Part shown: positions 25,514 to 36,977 of the stretch, piece after piece
Numbering within the stretch: position 1 is the stretch's first letter
Layout of the letters: each line of letters starts with the position of its first letter
NCBI GenBank assembly: GCA_002110485.1
Contig: MOWL01000025.1
Location: forward strand, 372,001-436,000
Reading direction: 5' to 3'
Source: Emergomyces orientalis
Lineage: Eukaryota; Ascomycota; Eurotiomycetes; Onygenales; Ajellomycetaceae
DNA: 64,000 nt
Notes under the pieces: generated by a model
Told to the model about the DNA's origin: nothing
Seen by the model: the letters and a program-made list of their open reading frames with translations, nothing else
Databases searched by the model: none
Position numbers and translations under genes: made by a program

Positions 25514-26219
25514 CCAGAGTTGTCAAGGAAGAGATTATGCTGGTTGTATTTTGACGATGATTTCAGAGAAAATTTGAAACGCTGATGATGAGTCTAGAAA
25601 ACACGAAAATAGTATAGATTATTTATTAGACAGGTATTAATAATGGTTCTAGATTACCCAATCATCAAGCTCTGGACCTGATACGGAGCTCGCCATTCGA
25701 GAAAATGCAACATTATCGGAAGGAAACTCCCATTCACATCCATCTGTGGGAAGCGATTTCCATATCCCGATCAGCAGGCAGGAGAATGATCATCTCAGTT
25801 GTCGGCAATCCAGGGTGCGATCCGATGAGATCGGGAGGAGATACCGATCTGATAAGATAAACTTTTTCGCTTGGGAAGTTCTCCCGTTATTAAGCTTTGT
25901 TAGCGCGTTCTCTTCGGCAGAGGAAGCCGAGCTTTGTGTTGCCTGGGCCAGGGGTGGAAAAAGTCCCCAGACAACGGCAGATGCATACCCGGGATTATGT
26001 GCCTCACTTTCTGACTTCATGACCTTACTTACATCCGTATTAGTGTGACGATATAAGAGTGATCTTGCCGCAGTGAAGGAGCAATATGGACCATCTAACA
26101 TTAGCTAAATTTGTCCGTCGGGTAACTATACTGCCAGGGATCCCTAAACAGGCAAATGAAGTCGTTTCAATTTTTCTCATTTCTTGTTTAATCCTGTCCA
26201 AGCAACAAGATCACCATTT
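25514..26219. promoter_or_regulatory. Divergent promoter between 5-oxoprolinase and D-glutamate cyclase
   Basis: This 706-bp region is the only DNA between the two starts. It holds the tandem GATA pair GATAAGATAA at 25851-25860 and an everted CCG-N7-CGG at 25822-25834. GATA elements are bound by AreA-type nitrogen regulators, and everted CCG triplets are a known layout for zinc-cluster dimers. Use in this promoter is inference. Confidence 0.6.
25851..25860 (+). promoter_or_regulatory. Tandem GATA elements
   Basis: Two head-to-tail GATAA motifs (GATAAGATAA) lie midway in the divergent promoter. Close pairs of such sites are typical of AreA/Nit2 targets in filamentous fungi. Confidence 0.55.
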
Positions 26220-27086
26220 ATGATGGTTGGTGAATTTTCAGCACTCACAGTTAGACTCAATGCACGCAAGAATATCATAACTTTTACATCCGGGCTTGCA
26301 CCGACGCATCTCCAAGCAAACCTCATCTGTCTGCCCTCGCAATACGCTCAAGACTTCCGGCTACTCTGCCAGCGCAACCCTGTTCCCTGTCCTCTCCTTG
26401 CGGAATCTAAAATTGTTGGTAAATATTCAGATCTAAAGTCATGGATGGCCAGTATTCAAGATTCCGCCATTGCAGCTGAAATCGACCTTCGTACCGATAT
26501 CCCCCGTTACATGGTGTATAGGGATGGCAAATTGGCTAAGTTTCAATGTCAGAATATAGTCGATGACTGGACTGAGGATCATGTTGGATTTTTGGTTGGA
26601 TGTTCATTCAGTTTCGAGAGTGCGCTTACAGCTGCGGGGCTCTCCCCTCGCCACACTGTCATGCAGAGGAACTGTCCGATGTACAGAACCAAGATCCCCC
26701 TCTGCCCTGCGGGTGTTTTCACACAAGGTACTTTCGTGGTTTCGATGAGGCCCTATCATTTGGATCAAATCGACGATGTACGGATTATAACAAGGCCTTA
26801 CGTGGAGACCCATGGTGAACCGATCGCTTGGGGATGGGATGCCGTTCACGAGCTAGGCATTGAAGACATCGATAGTCCGGAATGGGGAGACGCGCCGTTG
26901 GCAATTGATGGGAAGCCATTTGGCTCGATGACGGAGAAGAATGTTGTTCCAGTTTTTTGGGGCTGCGGGGTAACTCCACAAGAAGCCATAATTCGAGCAA
27001 ATTTGCAAGGCGTTGTGATGGCTCATGCACCCGGGCATATGTTGGTCTTGGATGTGAGAGAAGATGAAGTTTTAAATAGATCGTAG
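26220..27086 (+). CDS. D-glutamate cyclase (DUF1445 family)
   Basis: This single-exon gene encodes 288 aa. The family motifs appear in order: TSGLAPTHLQANLICLP, PCPLL, FLVGCSFSFESAL, MQRNCPMYRT, GTFVVSMRP, VPVFWGCGVTPQEA and MAHAPGHMLVLDV. Together they cover the full DUF1445 fold of bacterial and mitochondrial proteins. The mammalian homologue DGLUCY cyclises D-glutamate to 5-oxo-D-proline; bacterial members were long called putative hydro-lyases, so substrate is by family. Only a TTG and no ATG occurs upstream in frame to 26184, so ATG 26220 (or 26223) is taken as the start; an upstream exon cannot be excluded. No clear mitochondrial presequence is seen. It is divergent from 5-oxoprolinase and convergent with the MFS gene 285 bp downstream. 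Confidence 0.9.
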   Translation: MMVGEFSALTVRLNARKNIITFTSGLAPTHLQANLICLPSQYAQDFRLLCQRNPVPCPLLAESKIVGKYSDLKSWMASIQDSAIAAEIDLRTDIPRYMVYRDGKLAKFQCQNIVDDWTEDHVGFLVGCSFSFESALTAAGLSPRHTVMQRNCPMYRTKIPLCPAGVFTQGTFVVSMRPYHLDQIDDVRIITRPYVETHGEPIAWGWDAVHELGIEDIDSPEWGDAPLAIDGKPFGSMTEKNVVPVFWGCGVTPQEAIIRANLQGVVMAHAPGHMLVLDVREDEVLNRS

Positions 27087-27371
27087 GAAAATAAAATTGA
27101 TTTCTCAGTCTGAGGTCTTGAATCACAACAAAGCTTTATATGTTCATCTAAACTTGCGCGATGCAACCCAGCAAGAAACAGCATAATACACATAATGTAA
27201 ATGGGTGTAGGTTCAACAGATTTAGCATATATGTAGGTGTCTACCTGTAAAACTCCTATTCCTTTTGAATTCAACTCAGGATTTCTCTTTCCAACAGGAT
27301 AGCCACAATAAAGCCTTTTCGAGAACCTTGAGAGCTCCCTCAACTTTCTCCCTTTTGACGTACTCAGGAGC

Positions 27372-29083
27372 TTAGAGATGGTACTTGAAATCCAAGTCCC
27401 AGTCACCAGTTTTGACCTTCCGCTTATCCTCGATCTCTCCATTTTTTATCTTTGACTTCAGATTGTCACAATGTTTGAGGTAGAAGAAATACACGACGAT
27501 CAAGCCCTGGGCCACAACCACTGAGCCCAACGAGAAACTATGTCCAAGCACATATGGTGCGTCCCGATAAATTTGACCTGCCACTATTCCTGCTGTATTT
27601 CCTATGGTTTGCTGCATTCCAATGGCTGTGGCACGTCGGTAATGTGGCGAGAAACTCACGTTAAGCCAAGTGACATTGAGCCCAGGCCCGTTATAGACGG
27701 AAACGGCACATAAGAAAGTAGCAAAGAATTTGACCGCATTGTTTGAAACGGTCAACAGTAAGATGTACCCGACCAATCCGAAAATGTTGGCTAGAAATAT
27801 GAACTAACACATATCGTGGTTAGTAAAAGGGCAAAGGAAACCTGTAAAAGTTGTGGCTTACTGGTCCTCTCATGGTCAGCCTGTCTGAGATTAGAGCGAA
27901 AATAACAAAGCATATTCCACCGAATATATACACAGGAACACTGAGGTATTGTGCCTCGATACCAGTGTGTCCCATACTCGTGAGAATAGATGGCAGGAAA
28001 GTACTGAAGCCGTAAAGTAGGATATCCTGACAGAATTGTATGGCACCACTGTTCTGAAGTGAGTGATTACTCTATGCATACATTCTAGGGTGGAATTTAC
28101 CTTATGTAAGTTTTCGGGTCCTTTGCTGCAATTTTTACTTCATCCCAGCTGAAATCCTCACTACCACTATAAGCCTTATTGCGTTCAGCTCTAATTGACA
28201 TGAGCTCTCGTTCTCTGGCATTCAAGAAGTATGCCTTTGTCATGTCATTAGGAAGTCCAAACCATACAACAATTGCACATGCGACACTGAATATCCCCTC
28301 AATGATATATACCCATCTATAAATAAAGTTAGTGGATGTATCTGTCACGAAATGTGGGCAGAGCACGAACCTCCAACCAGCGAAGCCTCCAATTCCATCC
28401 ATGAATAGAATGCCGTAGGCAAGAATGCCTCCAAAGGCCCCCGCGATAGCAGTAGAAACAAACAAATACGAAACTCTCTTAGCTTGCTCTTCTCTGCGAT
28501 AGACCATTGTCAAGTACAAGTTTAAGCTCGGGAATAAACCTGCTTCGCAAGCTCCAAGAAGCAATCTTGTGGCGTACAATCCTCCGACGTTCGTAATAAA
28601 GCCGGAAAATATGGTTGCCAGTGACCACACGACACATAGGCCTGTGATTACGAAACGGGGCGTAAATTTTTTCAACACCAGGGCCCATGGAGTCTCGAAG
28701 GTAACATAGGTGGCGTAAAAGATAGACACCGCTGTGGAAAATTCCTGGCTGGAGGCGTTGATATCTTCTGGCATTCCAGCCACCTTGACATTTCCTGCTA
28801 TATATTAACAAGCTGGCTCATGAAATAACATCCGATAATTGATGAGACGAAGCAACCCACCGATATTGGAACGATCGAGGAAGCAGCAAAGGTAGACAAG
28901 CATTATGACAGGAGTCAGAAATATGTCGACTCTTGACAGGAGCTTCTTTTCCTCCACAGGGTCGATTTCAGGCAGCATCTCTTCATGGCCCTCAATTTTT
29001 CCTCCATCCTGAATAATCGACATAGGATCAATAGGGCTTGTGTTTTCCCCTCGAGAAGATCTTGAAACGACTGATCCGGCCAT
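27372..29083 (-). CDS. MFS transporter, allantoate permease (Dal5/ACS) family
   Basis: The exons read on the minus strand are 29083-28861, 28794-28371, 28316-28101, 28048-27862 and 27803-27372, giving 493 aa. Introns are 47-66 nt with GT/AG ends, and frame is kept throughout. The cytosolic N-terminus carries an acidic EIDPVEEKKLLSRVD lead. TM1 follows with CCFLDRSNIGNVKVAG, the family signature after TM1. Further hallmarks are RLLLGACEAGLFPSLNLYL in TM4, GFAGWRWVYIIEG, CQDILLYGFSTFLPSIL and ATAIGMQQTIGNTAGIVAGQ. About 12 TM segments fit. The anion:cation symporter family moves carboxylates such as allantoate, nicotinate and pantothenate. The actual substrate is unknown, but the position beside D-glutamate cyclase and 5-oxoprolinase suggests 5-oxoproline or a related acid. 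Confidence 0.93.
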
Positions 29084-30429
29084 GGTGGAAATTTGGTGGA
29101 AGTTTGGTGATACCTCTCCTCGAGGGGCACAGGCAAGCAGGAGTCAAAATAGCCCCCTGGAGGTTCAGGTTTTTAAAGCCACAAATCGAGAACGTTGAAG
29201 AATAAAAGAGATTGTGGAGTAGATTTCCGGGAGAATTATTAGAACAAGAAATGCCACCCGCAAAATTTGTCAAAGGATCTGGGGTTGCCCCTGAGCTGGA
29301 GCTTGAGAACCTGATCGGGAGGCGATGCCGACGAGAAAGGTCAGTCATCGGGATATTGATGGCTCCAAACCTCCACAGCACCATTGCTCGAGTGATATTC
29401 TTATGTCAGCCGCCCCCCCGCTCCCCCAGGCAAAAACAAAAACGAAAGCAATACTACTGATTGCAATTGGGCGAGGCTATGCAAAGTGAGAACGCCAGTG
29501 ATGAAGCCCTTTTCAGCATGAAGCAGGAGTTTTCCTTCTGATTTTCAATCTGCCCCCTCTCCTGCATGCCCCAGGACACCGATAAGAGCTTGCTCGGTGG
29601 GTAACGAAAGCCCACATATAACCCCATTATGATTCAAGAGACTTTTAGTTAATATGAAGAAATGTCCGTAATAGGGCCGGAGGCGGACTTTGCTCGCAAA
29701 GGAAGGCCTTCTGGCATTTTTCGGGCCCGGAAATCGTGTCTTCCCTGTTGAATGCCAGTGGGCGGAAGGCAATAATATGTGTAGGAGCGTATGGGCCCCA
29801 TTGATTTCCAAGGGGTAGGTTTCGTTTTGCCATCTCTGTGGAGTTATTTAAAAATTTTATATTCTCCTGAAGCAAATCCATGGTTGGCTCGGCTTTTTCT
29901 AGGTTTTTGTGGTGATTTTGGCACGTTTTCTCATCAATAAAGTTAATTCCTATCTTGATAATAATGGTAATCACACTTCGCTAGTAAACCTTTTGCACGA
30001 TTTCCACCATTATAGTATTCCGTCTTCCCACGTTCATTTCTGGTCGTTCTGTTGAGGCGCAAGACTTGATGGATGGGAGATATTGTAGTGGTAGGATATC
30101 AAGCAGCGCGGGAGCTCTAATTCATACCACAGCTAGTAATATGCGCCAATGATACGCGTTCGCCTTAGTAACAGGGTTCGAAGGTTTCTCCGAAGGTTTG
30201 TCTCCATCATTTAGCTGGCCCTAATTGGTGCAGAGCGAAAAAGAAAAATCGATTAGGGCTGAGCGGTGTCCCTGCAACTGAAGTCGTCTGACCCAGCCCT
30301 GACCCAGCCCTGAGAGGAGCAGCATCTCCGCAAAATACTATTATTTACGATAACGGAAGATAAGAATCATTATCTGCAATCGTTTCAATATATTCTCTGG
30401 CAATGTATTCATAGAGATCATCTTCGGAC
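29084..30429. promoter_or_regulatory. Divergent intergenic region MFS / Zn2Cys6 regulator
   Basis: No gene is seen in these 1.35 kb. Three GATA motifs lie within 26 bp at 30349-30374, just ahead of the regulator start. A TATCTTGATAA element lies at 29951-29961, and a CGG-N9-CCG arrangement at 29314-29328. An 11-bp direct repeat is at 30285-30311. Confidence 0.5.
30349..30374. promoter_or_regulatory. Cluster of three GATA motifs
   Basis: GATAA (30349), GATAAG (30359) and TTATC on the other strand (30370) lie 55-80 bp upstream of the transcription factor ATG. This spacing fits nitrogen-responsive GATA factor control. Confidence 0.5.
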
Positions 30430-33096
30430 ATGCCACGCTCCATATACTCGAAAACTGGCAGTTTGGAGCGTCTTCGTCGTGCCCCCGTAGCGTGAGCTAA
30501 ACTGCCCCCTGGCAATCTTCTCTTTCCCCAACATACTAAGCCTTATCATAGATGCAATTACTGTAGAAAACGCAAGACGAAATGCCTTGGTGGAAACGAC
30601 GGACTGGCCTGCAGAACCTGCGCCATCGCAGGTCGGGCATGCAGCTATCCAGATACGCAAAAGACTGTCCGAGTGCCTGAAGCGTGAGATTTTTGATGCC
30701 CACTGAAGACATTGATACACACGCTGACAATTGGTAGATATATCATAGAGCTAGAAGCTCGAGTAAAAGGCTATGAGAAAACCCATGAAAAAGGTGCAAG
30801 GCACCAGGGACCTTTAAATGTTGCCCCACTTGAATATCGACACCAGCAGGATCCTCCTCTCTCTGCTCTCTCCGACCATTCTACGACTCCAACTGCAATG
30901 CCGGATGAGGATGATATTGACGATAACCCGCTCACTGAAAAGATAGCTCATTTGGTCATCAGCCCTGAAGGGGATAAACGTTCGTAATTTTTCTTTTTTC
31001 CACTTTCTAAACGCCTGACGCTCATATAGCAGAATAGGGTATTTTGGCAATTCTTCATCTGCGAGCCTAGGGAAGAAGTTCCTCGACTTCGTCAGGTCGT
31101 TTAAGACCGGGTTGGATATTGGAGAAGATTTCATAACTCCAACTTACAACAGCAGCTCAAATTTCTCTATTCGTCCAAATGCACATCAGTCCAGGCCATC
31201 AGCCACTTCGCTCCCACCTTTTCCATTTGCGAAAAGGCTCTATGCGGAACAATATGCCTACATCGGCACGATATTCTCGTTCACATCGCCAGAGACATTC
31301 GAGAAGAATATTCGCGAGATGTATGATCGAGAGCCTGATTTTTCTGATAAGAGAGACCGCCTATTATATTGTCAAATATTCATAATACTTGCATTTGGCC
31401 AGATGTATTCCATCAATCAATGGACAAGTTATGATGGGCCTCCTGGGTTTGAATACTTTCAACAGGCTATGAACCTTCTTCCTGACATCCACGAGCAGCC
31501 CTCGGTGACTTTCGTCGAAGTCCTCGCTTTGGTTGGATACTTCTTTCAGAATTTGAATCGCCGAGATGCTGCTTTTTTATATGTAATTTCTTCGCTTTCC
31601 CCTTTTAAGCACCATGTGAAATATTTTACTAACATACTGATAGATTGGGTTGGCGCTGCGAATGGCCATATCATTAGGTTTGCATCAAGAAGTCTCTGAT
31701 GATAGTTTAGACGACCATGCTCGTGAGCATCGTCGACGACTATGGTGGTCCGTTTATAGTATGGATAGGTATGTTGGCCACTCGATTTTTGAGGCCTATT
31801 CCAGCTAATGATAGTTTAGGATCCTCTGCGTGAAATCAGGGAATCCGCTCACGATCGCGGACGAGGATATAGGCGTTTTACCCCCCTCCCGTTTAGTACG
31901 CAATTGTCCATAGCTCATGAAGCCTAAGTCTACAGCTGCATACTAATGATTACAGCCTGAGGAACCAAACCTATGCCCAGCCACAGTTCTTTTGCACTAC
32001 ACTGAATTATCTAGGATTCTGGGTAAAATAATGAAAAGTAAGTCACACAGAAACGCTGTTATGGGACATGTCGCTAAATCAAGATGCAGATGTATATCGA
32101 ACACCGCGTACCACGGCTTACAATCTTGTGAGCTCGGTACAGTCTATCCTTGCAGAATTAACTCAGTGGCAGTTAAATCTACCCCAGGCGCTACAGTGTG
32201 ATTTTACGAAGCTGGATGCTGAAATTTCACGCCAGTCTGTGTCGATGTTTTTGCACTACTCGCAGTGCATCAACATGACCGCTCGGCCCCTAGTCTTCAA
32301 TGTAGTTCGAAAATGCCTTCAAAACCATGAAATGACAGGAGAATGGCCGGATTGGAGAAACGGCCTTCAACAGAGCACAATATTAGTTGTGGAAACATGC
32401 ATTGCTGCAGCCCGGAATAGCGCAGCGGTAATGGCTGCCGCTGCGAAACAAAATCTTATGGGTACTCACCTTAGTTTTTCTTCCCCTTTTCTCGTCCTCT
32501 TTTATATCCCAGCCATATACACCCCGACTTCGAAAACTGACTGAAAACTAGCAACATACGGCTATATGGACGGCGAACATGCGTTCTCCGCAGCAATAAT
32601 CCTCGTTATGATCAACATTGCTTTCCCGTATAACGTGCGAGACCGTGCAGCGATGAAACTTGCCCTCGACGTACTCAACAGCATGGCAGAAAAGGGCAAT
32701 TTACATATTCGATCCCTGCATCGTCTCCTCCTCAACCTCTACCACACCGTGACCCCATTATCTGCTGAATCCGGTGATGAACCCGCATCTACATCCGCAG
32801 CACCAGCACGTGAGTATATTTCCCCCCCAGCCGAACCAACACCCGCAACTTCAAGTACTGAGCTTGAATCGCCGTCGGTTGCGCTTCCCCTTGCGACGCC
32901 AAATGACCGACTCGCTGCCTTCCTAGCTGCGCAGCAGTCGGCATCCTCTGTGCCTATGCCCGGCGAGGGCGGATTCATTGTTCCGGAGGAGTTGCTATCG
33001 TTTGAAAACCCGACGGGCGATGCGATCTTGTGGGAAGAAGGGTATGGGACTTTTGATGTCGGTATGGATTTTGATTGGGCGCAGTGGAATTCCTGA
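30430..33096 (+). CDS. Zn2Cys6 transcription factor with fungal-specific middle domain
   Basis: The exons are 30430-30491, 30552-30683, 30738-30983, 31033-31582, 31644-31768, 31820-31895, 31956-32037, 32090-32461 (or from 32084) and 32552-33096, giving about 729 aa. All junctions use GT/AG and keep frame. The zinc cluster is complete near residues 22-51: C-X2-C-X6-C-X8-C-X2-C-X6-C, starting CNYCRKRKTKC. A short coiled-coil element (IIELEARVKGYEK) follows. The fungal_trans domain spans about 180-520 and includes the LWWSVYSMDR motif. The C-terminus is acidic and Ser/Pro-rich, like an activation domain. Such proteins are nuclear activators that bind CGG triplets. Its place at the edge of the 5-oxoproline genes makes it the likely pathway-specific regulator, by inference. 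Confidence 0.93.
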
Positions 33097-35497
33097 AAAG
33101 GACTACGGAATTAATATTATAATCTTTCCTTTTCCTTCTATAGGTGTATATTTGTCTGCGTATGTGTTATGTCAATTGTTACGAGTCGCTCGTTTCTATA
33201 ATTGGTCCAGGACAACCTTTTATTGATACCTAAAGTTGACACGACCTAGATGGTTAATTTCCATTGAATCCGGAGCTTTAGTTATTTTTTCCACTAGCTT
33301 TATCATCTCAATACATTCATGCCCTTGCGTATCTCTATAAAGATCTGTTAGGTATTCCTCACCTTAAAAATAACAACAAAAGTTACAATGTCATCCCTTT
33401 TGTCTCAAATTAACACCAACGTCGCATGAATTTGATAGAAGTTTCCTCCCAATATCATCTCAACTCGAGGGCCTATGAAACATCTTCCAGCTCGGCTCAC
33501 ACGACTTGATCCCTTGGCCATACTTGAGGTCGACGTCAACCTTGGAATGTGCTGTACGCCTGATCTCAAGCCGGGGGGGGCAGTTATGTCATTGAGCCAA
33601 TCGCTTCAGCTAACAAACATCTTTGTTCAACCCAACGCAACGATAATACACCATCAAACCGGATTTTTCCCAACCATTTACTCAACCCACAGCCTGAGAC
33701 ACGTGAAGATCGAGACATAAAACCATCCAACCCTAAACTGGTGAACGGGACATTAAGCAATGAATGAATAAGTTTCAACAGACAATTAACACATTAATAG
33801 GATGCTGGAGAACACCCTTCGATTGCATTTGTCTGGGTAGATCTAGGTTGTCTAGAAACGGGATGGTTAGAATAACCTTGGAGGTCTAAACAACTTTTAA
33901 CCTTAATTTCACGGGACGAAGAGCCTCAGGCCCTGTCGAATTTTGGATTATACGCTTTGGTTTGGGGAGATGGGCTACTTGGGTAGTTTTGTAAACCACG
34001 CACTAGATATACCTGCGCACGCGACGGGCTTCCGAATGTTCTTTTTTTTTCTCGTTCAACGGAACTCATGGAACTAATTTTCTGATCGCTGGCCATGTTG
34101 CTCTCACATCACCACTCGCAAATCAATTTAGACGTCGCATTTCCCACTGGTTGGTTGTTCAGACCCTTTGGGAGATCAGCTCAATTTTGATCGACGTCGA
34201 CCATTATTACACTACTTTGTCTCCTCACCGTGACGTTACCATTACTGCCACTGAAGATAAGCAAGACTATGGGTGTTCAAAAACCACATGAAGCTACGCA
34301 AACAAAACTTAGGAAAACGCAGACTTGGCATTACTAACAAATTTGTGGTTAAGAGGGGAGAAACAGAAATGATAGAATAAATAAAGCTCATTGAAAGCAA
34401 AGAAAAGGGGCATGTAAAAGTAAAAGGAAAATCATCATCTTCTGGCCTTCATAAACCTCCCCAAGCGCGTGTATCCCAACACTACTAACCGACCCCCATA
34501 CCATCTTCCACGCCTTCTCCCTTCATTATCTAGGCCATTTACCTTCTCAAAACATCGCAAAGTTAGGGGGAAAATAAGCAATTCAAACAATACACTGGAA
34601 AGACGTTAGCAAATCATAAAGAGCGCATTTGACGAAAGACCACCCCGGAAGCGACCCTAGCCATAAGTCCGTCGCCATGTTCCCGAGCAGAAGAGGTATA
34701 GGCGCGGGATTGCTCCGCGTTGCGTCGAAAGTGGAAGAAAAGATAATTCCCTCCAACAATTTGATCATGAGCTGACCATAGGGAGGCAGTAAATCATTAT
34801 CCATTCTCTTCCGACGTAACCTCTTCGTCGCTGTTAAATGTGACTCGTCCCCTTTGTTTTCGTCAAACTGAAAATTGCGTCGCGATAAAAAACAAAAAAA
34901 ACAAAAATAAGGAACAGGAAAAATTGGTGACGTGTGAAAAGTGGGCTGAACAAGGGGGGATACTAGTAAGGGGAGAAACTTGGGCTATAATTTTGGAAAT
35001 CCCAGGATACCGAAGGTTGGTAAGACCGTATTGTGGTAATCAGTGGGATAATCCTTTTAAGAGCGTGCACCACTTCTTTGACTGCGAGGTTGAACAAAAC
35101 GAAAAACTTTCATCGAAAAGCGCAATCGACGGCGTCAAGGAAGGGGGACAAAATATGTTCTGAAGCCTGCATCAGTTATTCCATGATAAATAGGTCGTGT
35201 ATCTCGACAGGGTTGAGATTCGCCGTTGCAGGGTCATTCGTAGGAAAGTTGGCTGCTATTGGGGCACAAGGCCGGGGCGACGATATCCATGGATTGAAAA
35301 TAACCGAGGTCGAGAAAAATGACTGAGCGAAAGGCTAAACACACACCATAAGAAATGGAGGGATTTCAGAACAAAGAAAAAGACTCAGAGTTTAGTGGGT
35401 GTTATGCCAAATGCTTGCAGACCACCACACCATAAGAAAAAACTGAGACTTCGAAATGAGATATGCGATAAGGACGAAGGAACCACCGCTCGCAAAA
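33097..35497. other. Intergenic region, no supported gene
   Basis: AT-rich DNA with small ORFs that lack protein features, for example 33475-33720 and 34840-35163. It includes a run of eight G at 33573-33580. It lies 3' of both the regulator and the casein kinase genes. Confidence 0.55.
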
Positions 35498-36977
35498 TCA
35501 GTACCAATTAGCACCAGTACCATCATCCCGCTTCGAACGGTGGTAAGCAGCGCTGGTGTAGCCAGCACCCGCATTAACACCCTTAGAAGCAGAACGAAGC
35601 CTAACGCCGAAGACTATGATATTAGTCAGATTCTTGAATCAAAATCCCATGGCCAGCATCAGTTTGTCGGAACGGCAGATTTTTGCAGATACTCACATCC
35701 TATCACTTCCCCCAACGGCACGATTCGTATCAGGAGTATCGACAGTTCCACTCGGAACGCGCTCCGCAAGCTTACGACGGGGAGCAGCAAGAGCAGATGG
35801 CTTGGCCTGAGGATTCTGGGCATTGGCTGGATGACGGCGGGGCTTGTCCTCCTCTTCAGCATTCTGATTACCAGTTGCCTGAGCAATTGCCTGGGCATTC
35901 TTCTGATATTTGTAAACGGTCCAATCAAAGACATAGTCGTATTGGAAAGACTCTCGGACAAACAGATCGCGGAAGATCTTTCGGAGATAGGAATAATCAG
36001 GTTTGTCATCGAAGCGCAGAGACCGAGTGTAGTTCAAATACACCGAGAACTCATTGGGGAATCCACGGCAGAGAACCTCGGTGGGCGTAGTCATCTTTTT
36101 CTCCATGATGCGGTCATACTTCTGTTTCTTGGTAGCAGCCTTCAGCCCTTGCCAGGGAAGAGATCCACGGCAGAAATAGAGCATAACATAGCCAAGGGAT
36201 TCCATATCATCGCGACGGGACTGCTCGACTCCCAAGTGAGTATTAATACTGGCATAACGGGCAGTGCCAGTCAGGTTCTTGTTTTCGCGATACGGAATGT
36301 GGAAATGGGTCTTTGGGTCACGATATTTCTTAGCAAGGCCGAAATCGATCACATTGACTTGATTGCCACGTTTCCCAATGCCCATCAGGAAGTTGTCCGG
36401 TTTGATATCACGGTGAATAAAAGACTTTGCGTGGATGTATTCGATACGAGAAATAAGCTGGTCAGCCAATAGAAGAACGGTTTTCAGGGAAAATTTGCGG
36501 TTGCAAAAGTTGAACAGATCCTCCAAGCTTGGGCCGAGCAAATCCATGACCATGGCATTGTAATCACATTCGGTACCGAACCAGCGAACGAAGGGAATCC
36601 CGACGCCACCTGCCAGGGATTTGTAGACACGGGCCTCATACTCAAGCTGTGGGTGCTTGGCCTTTACGCTCTCGAGCTTGATGGCGATCTCTTCTCCAGA
36701 AATGATATTGGTCCCTATATATTGGGGATGAGAAAGATGTTCCAATGGACGTTAACAGGATTTAGCACGTACCAAGATAAATATCACCAAAGCTGCCGCT
36801 GCCTATTTTACGGCCAATGCGGTATTTGTTACCGACTCGGAGGTCCTGTCCAACAGCTTATTAGTATAACATGATGACATGACCATGTGGTGTAAATGGT
36901 CGAGATAAAAAATAATGGGGATGAGACCCTCCAAAGGCCGGCAAACCCACAACTATATCACTTACCATTGTAGTCAT
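35498..36977 (-). CDS. hrr25: Casein kinase 1, Hrr25/CkiA type
   Basis: The exons read on the minus strand are 36977-36966, 36845-36773, 36714-35697 and 35600-35498, giving 401 aa. The first exon is only 12 nt (MTTM) and is followed by DLRVGNKYRIGRKIGSGSFG, so the glycine loop is intact. The kinase domain (about 10-280) shows FIHRDIKPDNFLMG, DFGLAKKYRDPKTH, NLTGTARYASINTHLG and RRDDMESLGYVMLYF. TKKQKYDRIMEKK is the typical CK1 basic/centrosome signal. The C-terminal tail is Pro/Gln/Arg-rich and ends in YHRSKRDDGTGANWY. CK1 delta/epsilon-like kinases act in DNA repair, meiosis, ribosome assembly, autophagy and secretion. The last exon was found by splicing GTGAGT to GTTAG, which restores a conserved tail. 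Confidence 0.97.

Noticed and set aside
26184..26219. N-terminal extension of the D-glutamate cyclase from a TTG codon
   Set aside because: No ATG supports it and the family homology begins after ATG 26220.
35456..36472. 338-codon plus-strand ORF
   Set aside because: It is the antisense shadow of casein kinase exon 3, whose reading frame matches a well-known kinase throughout.
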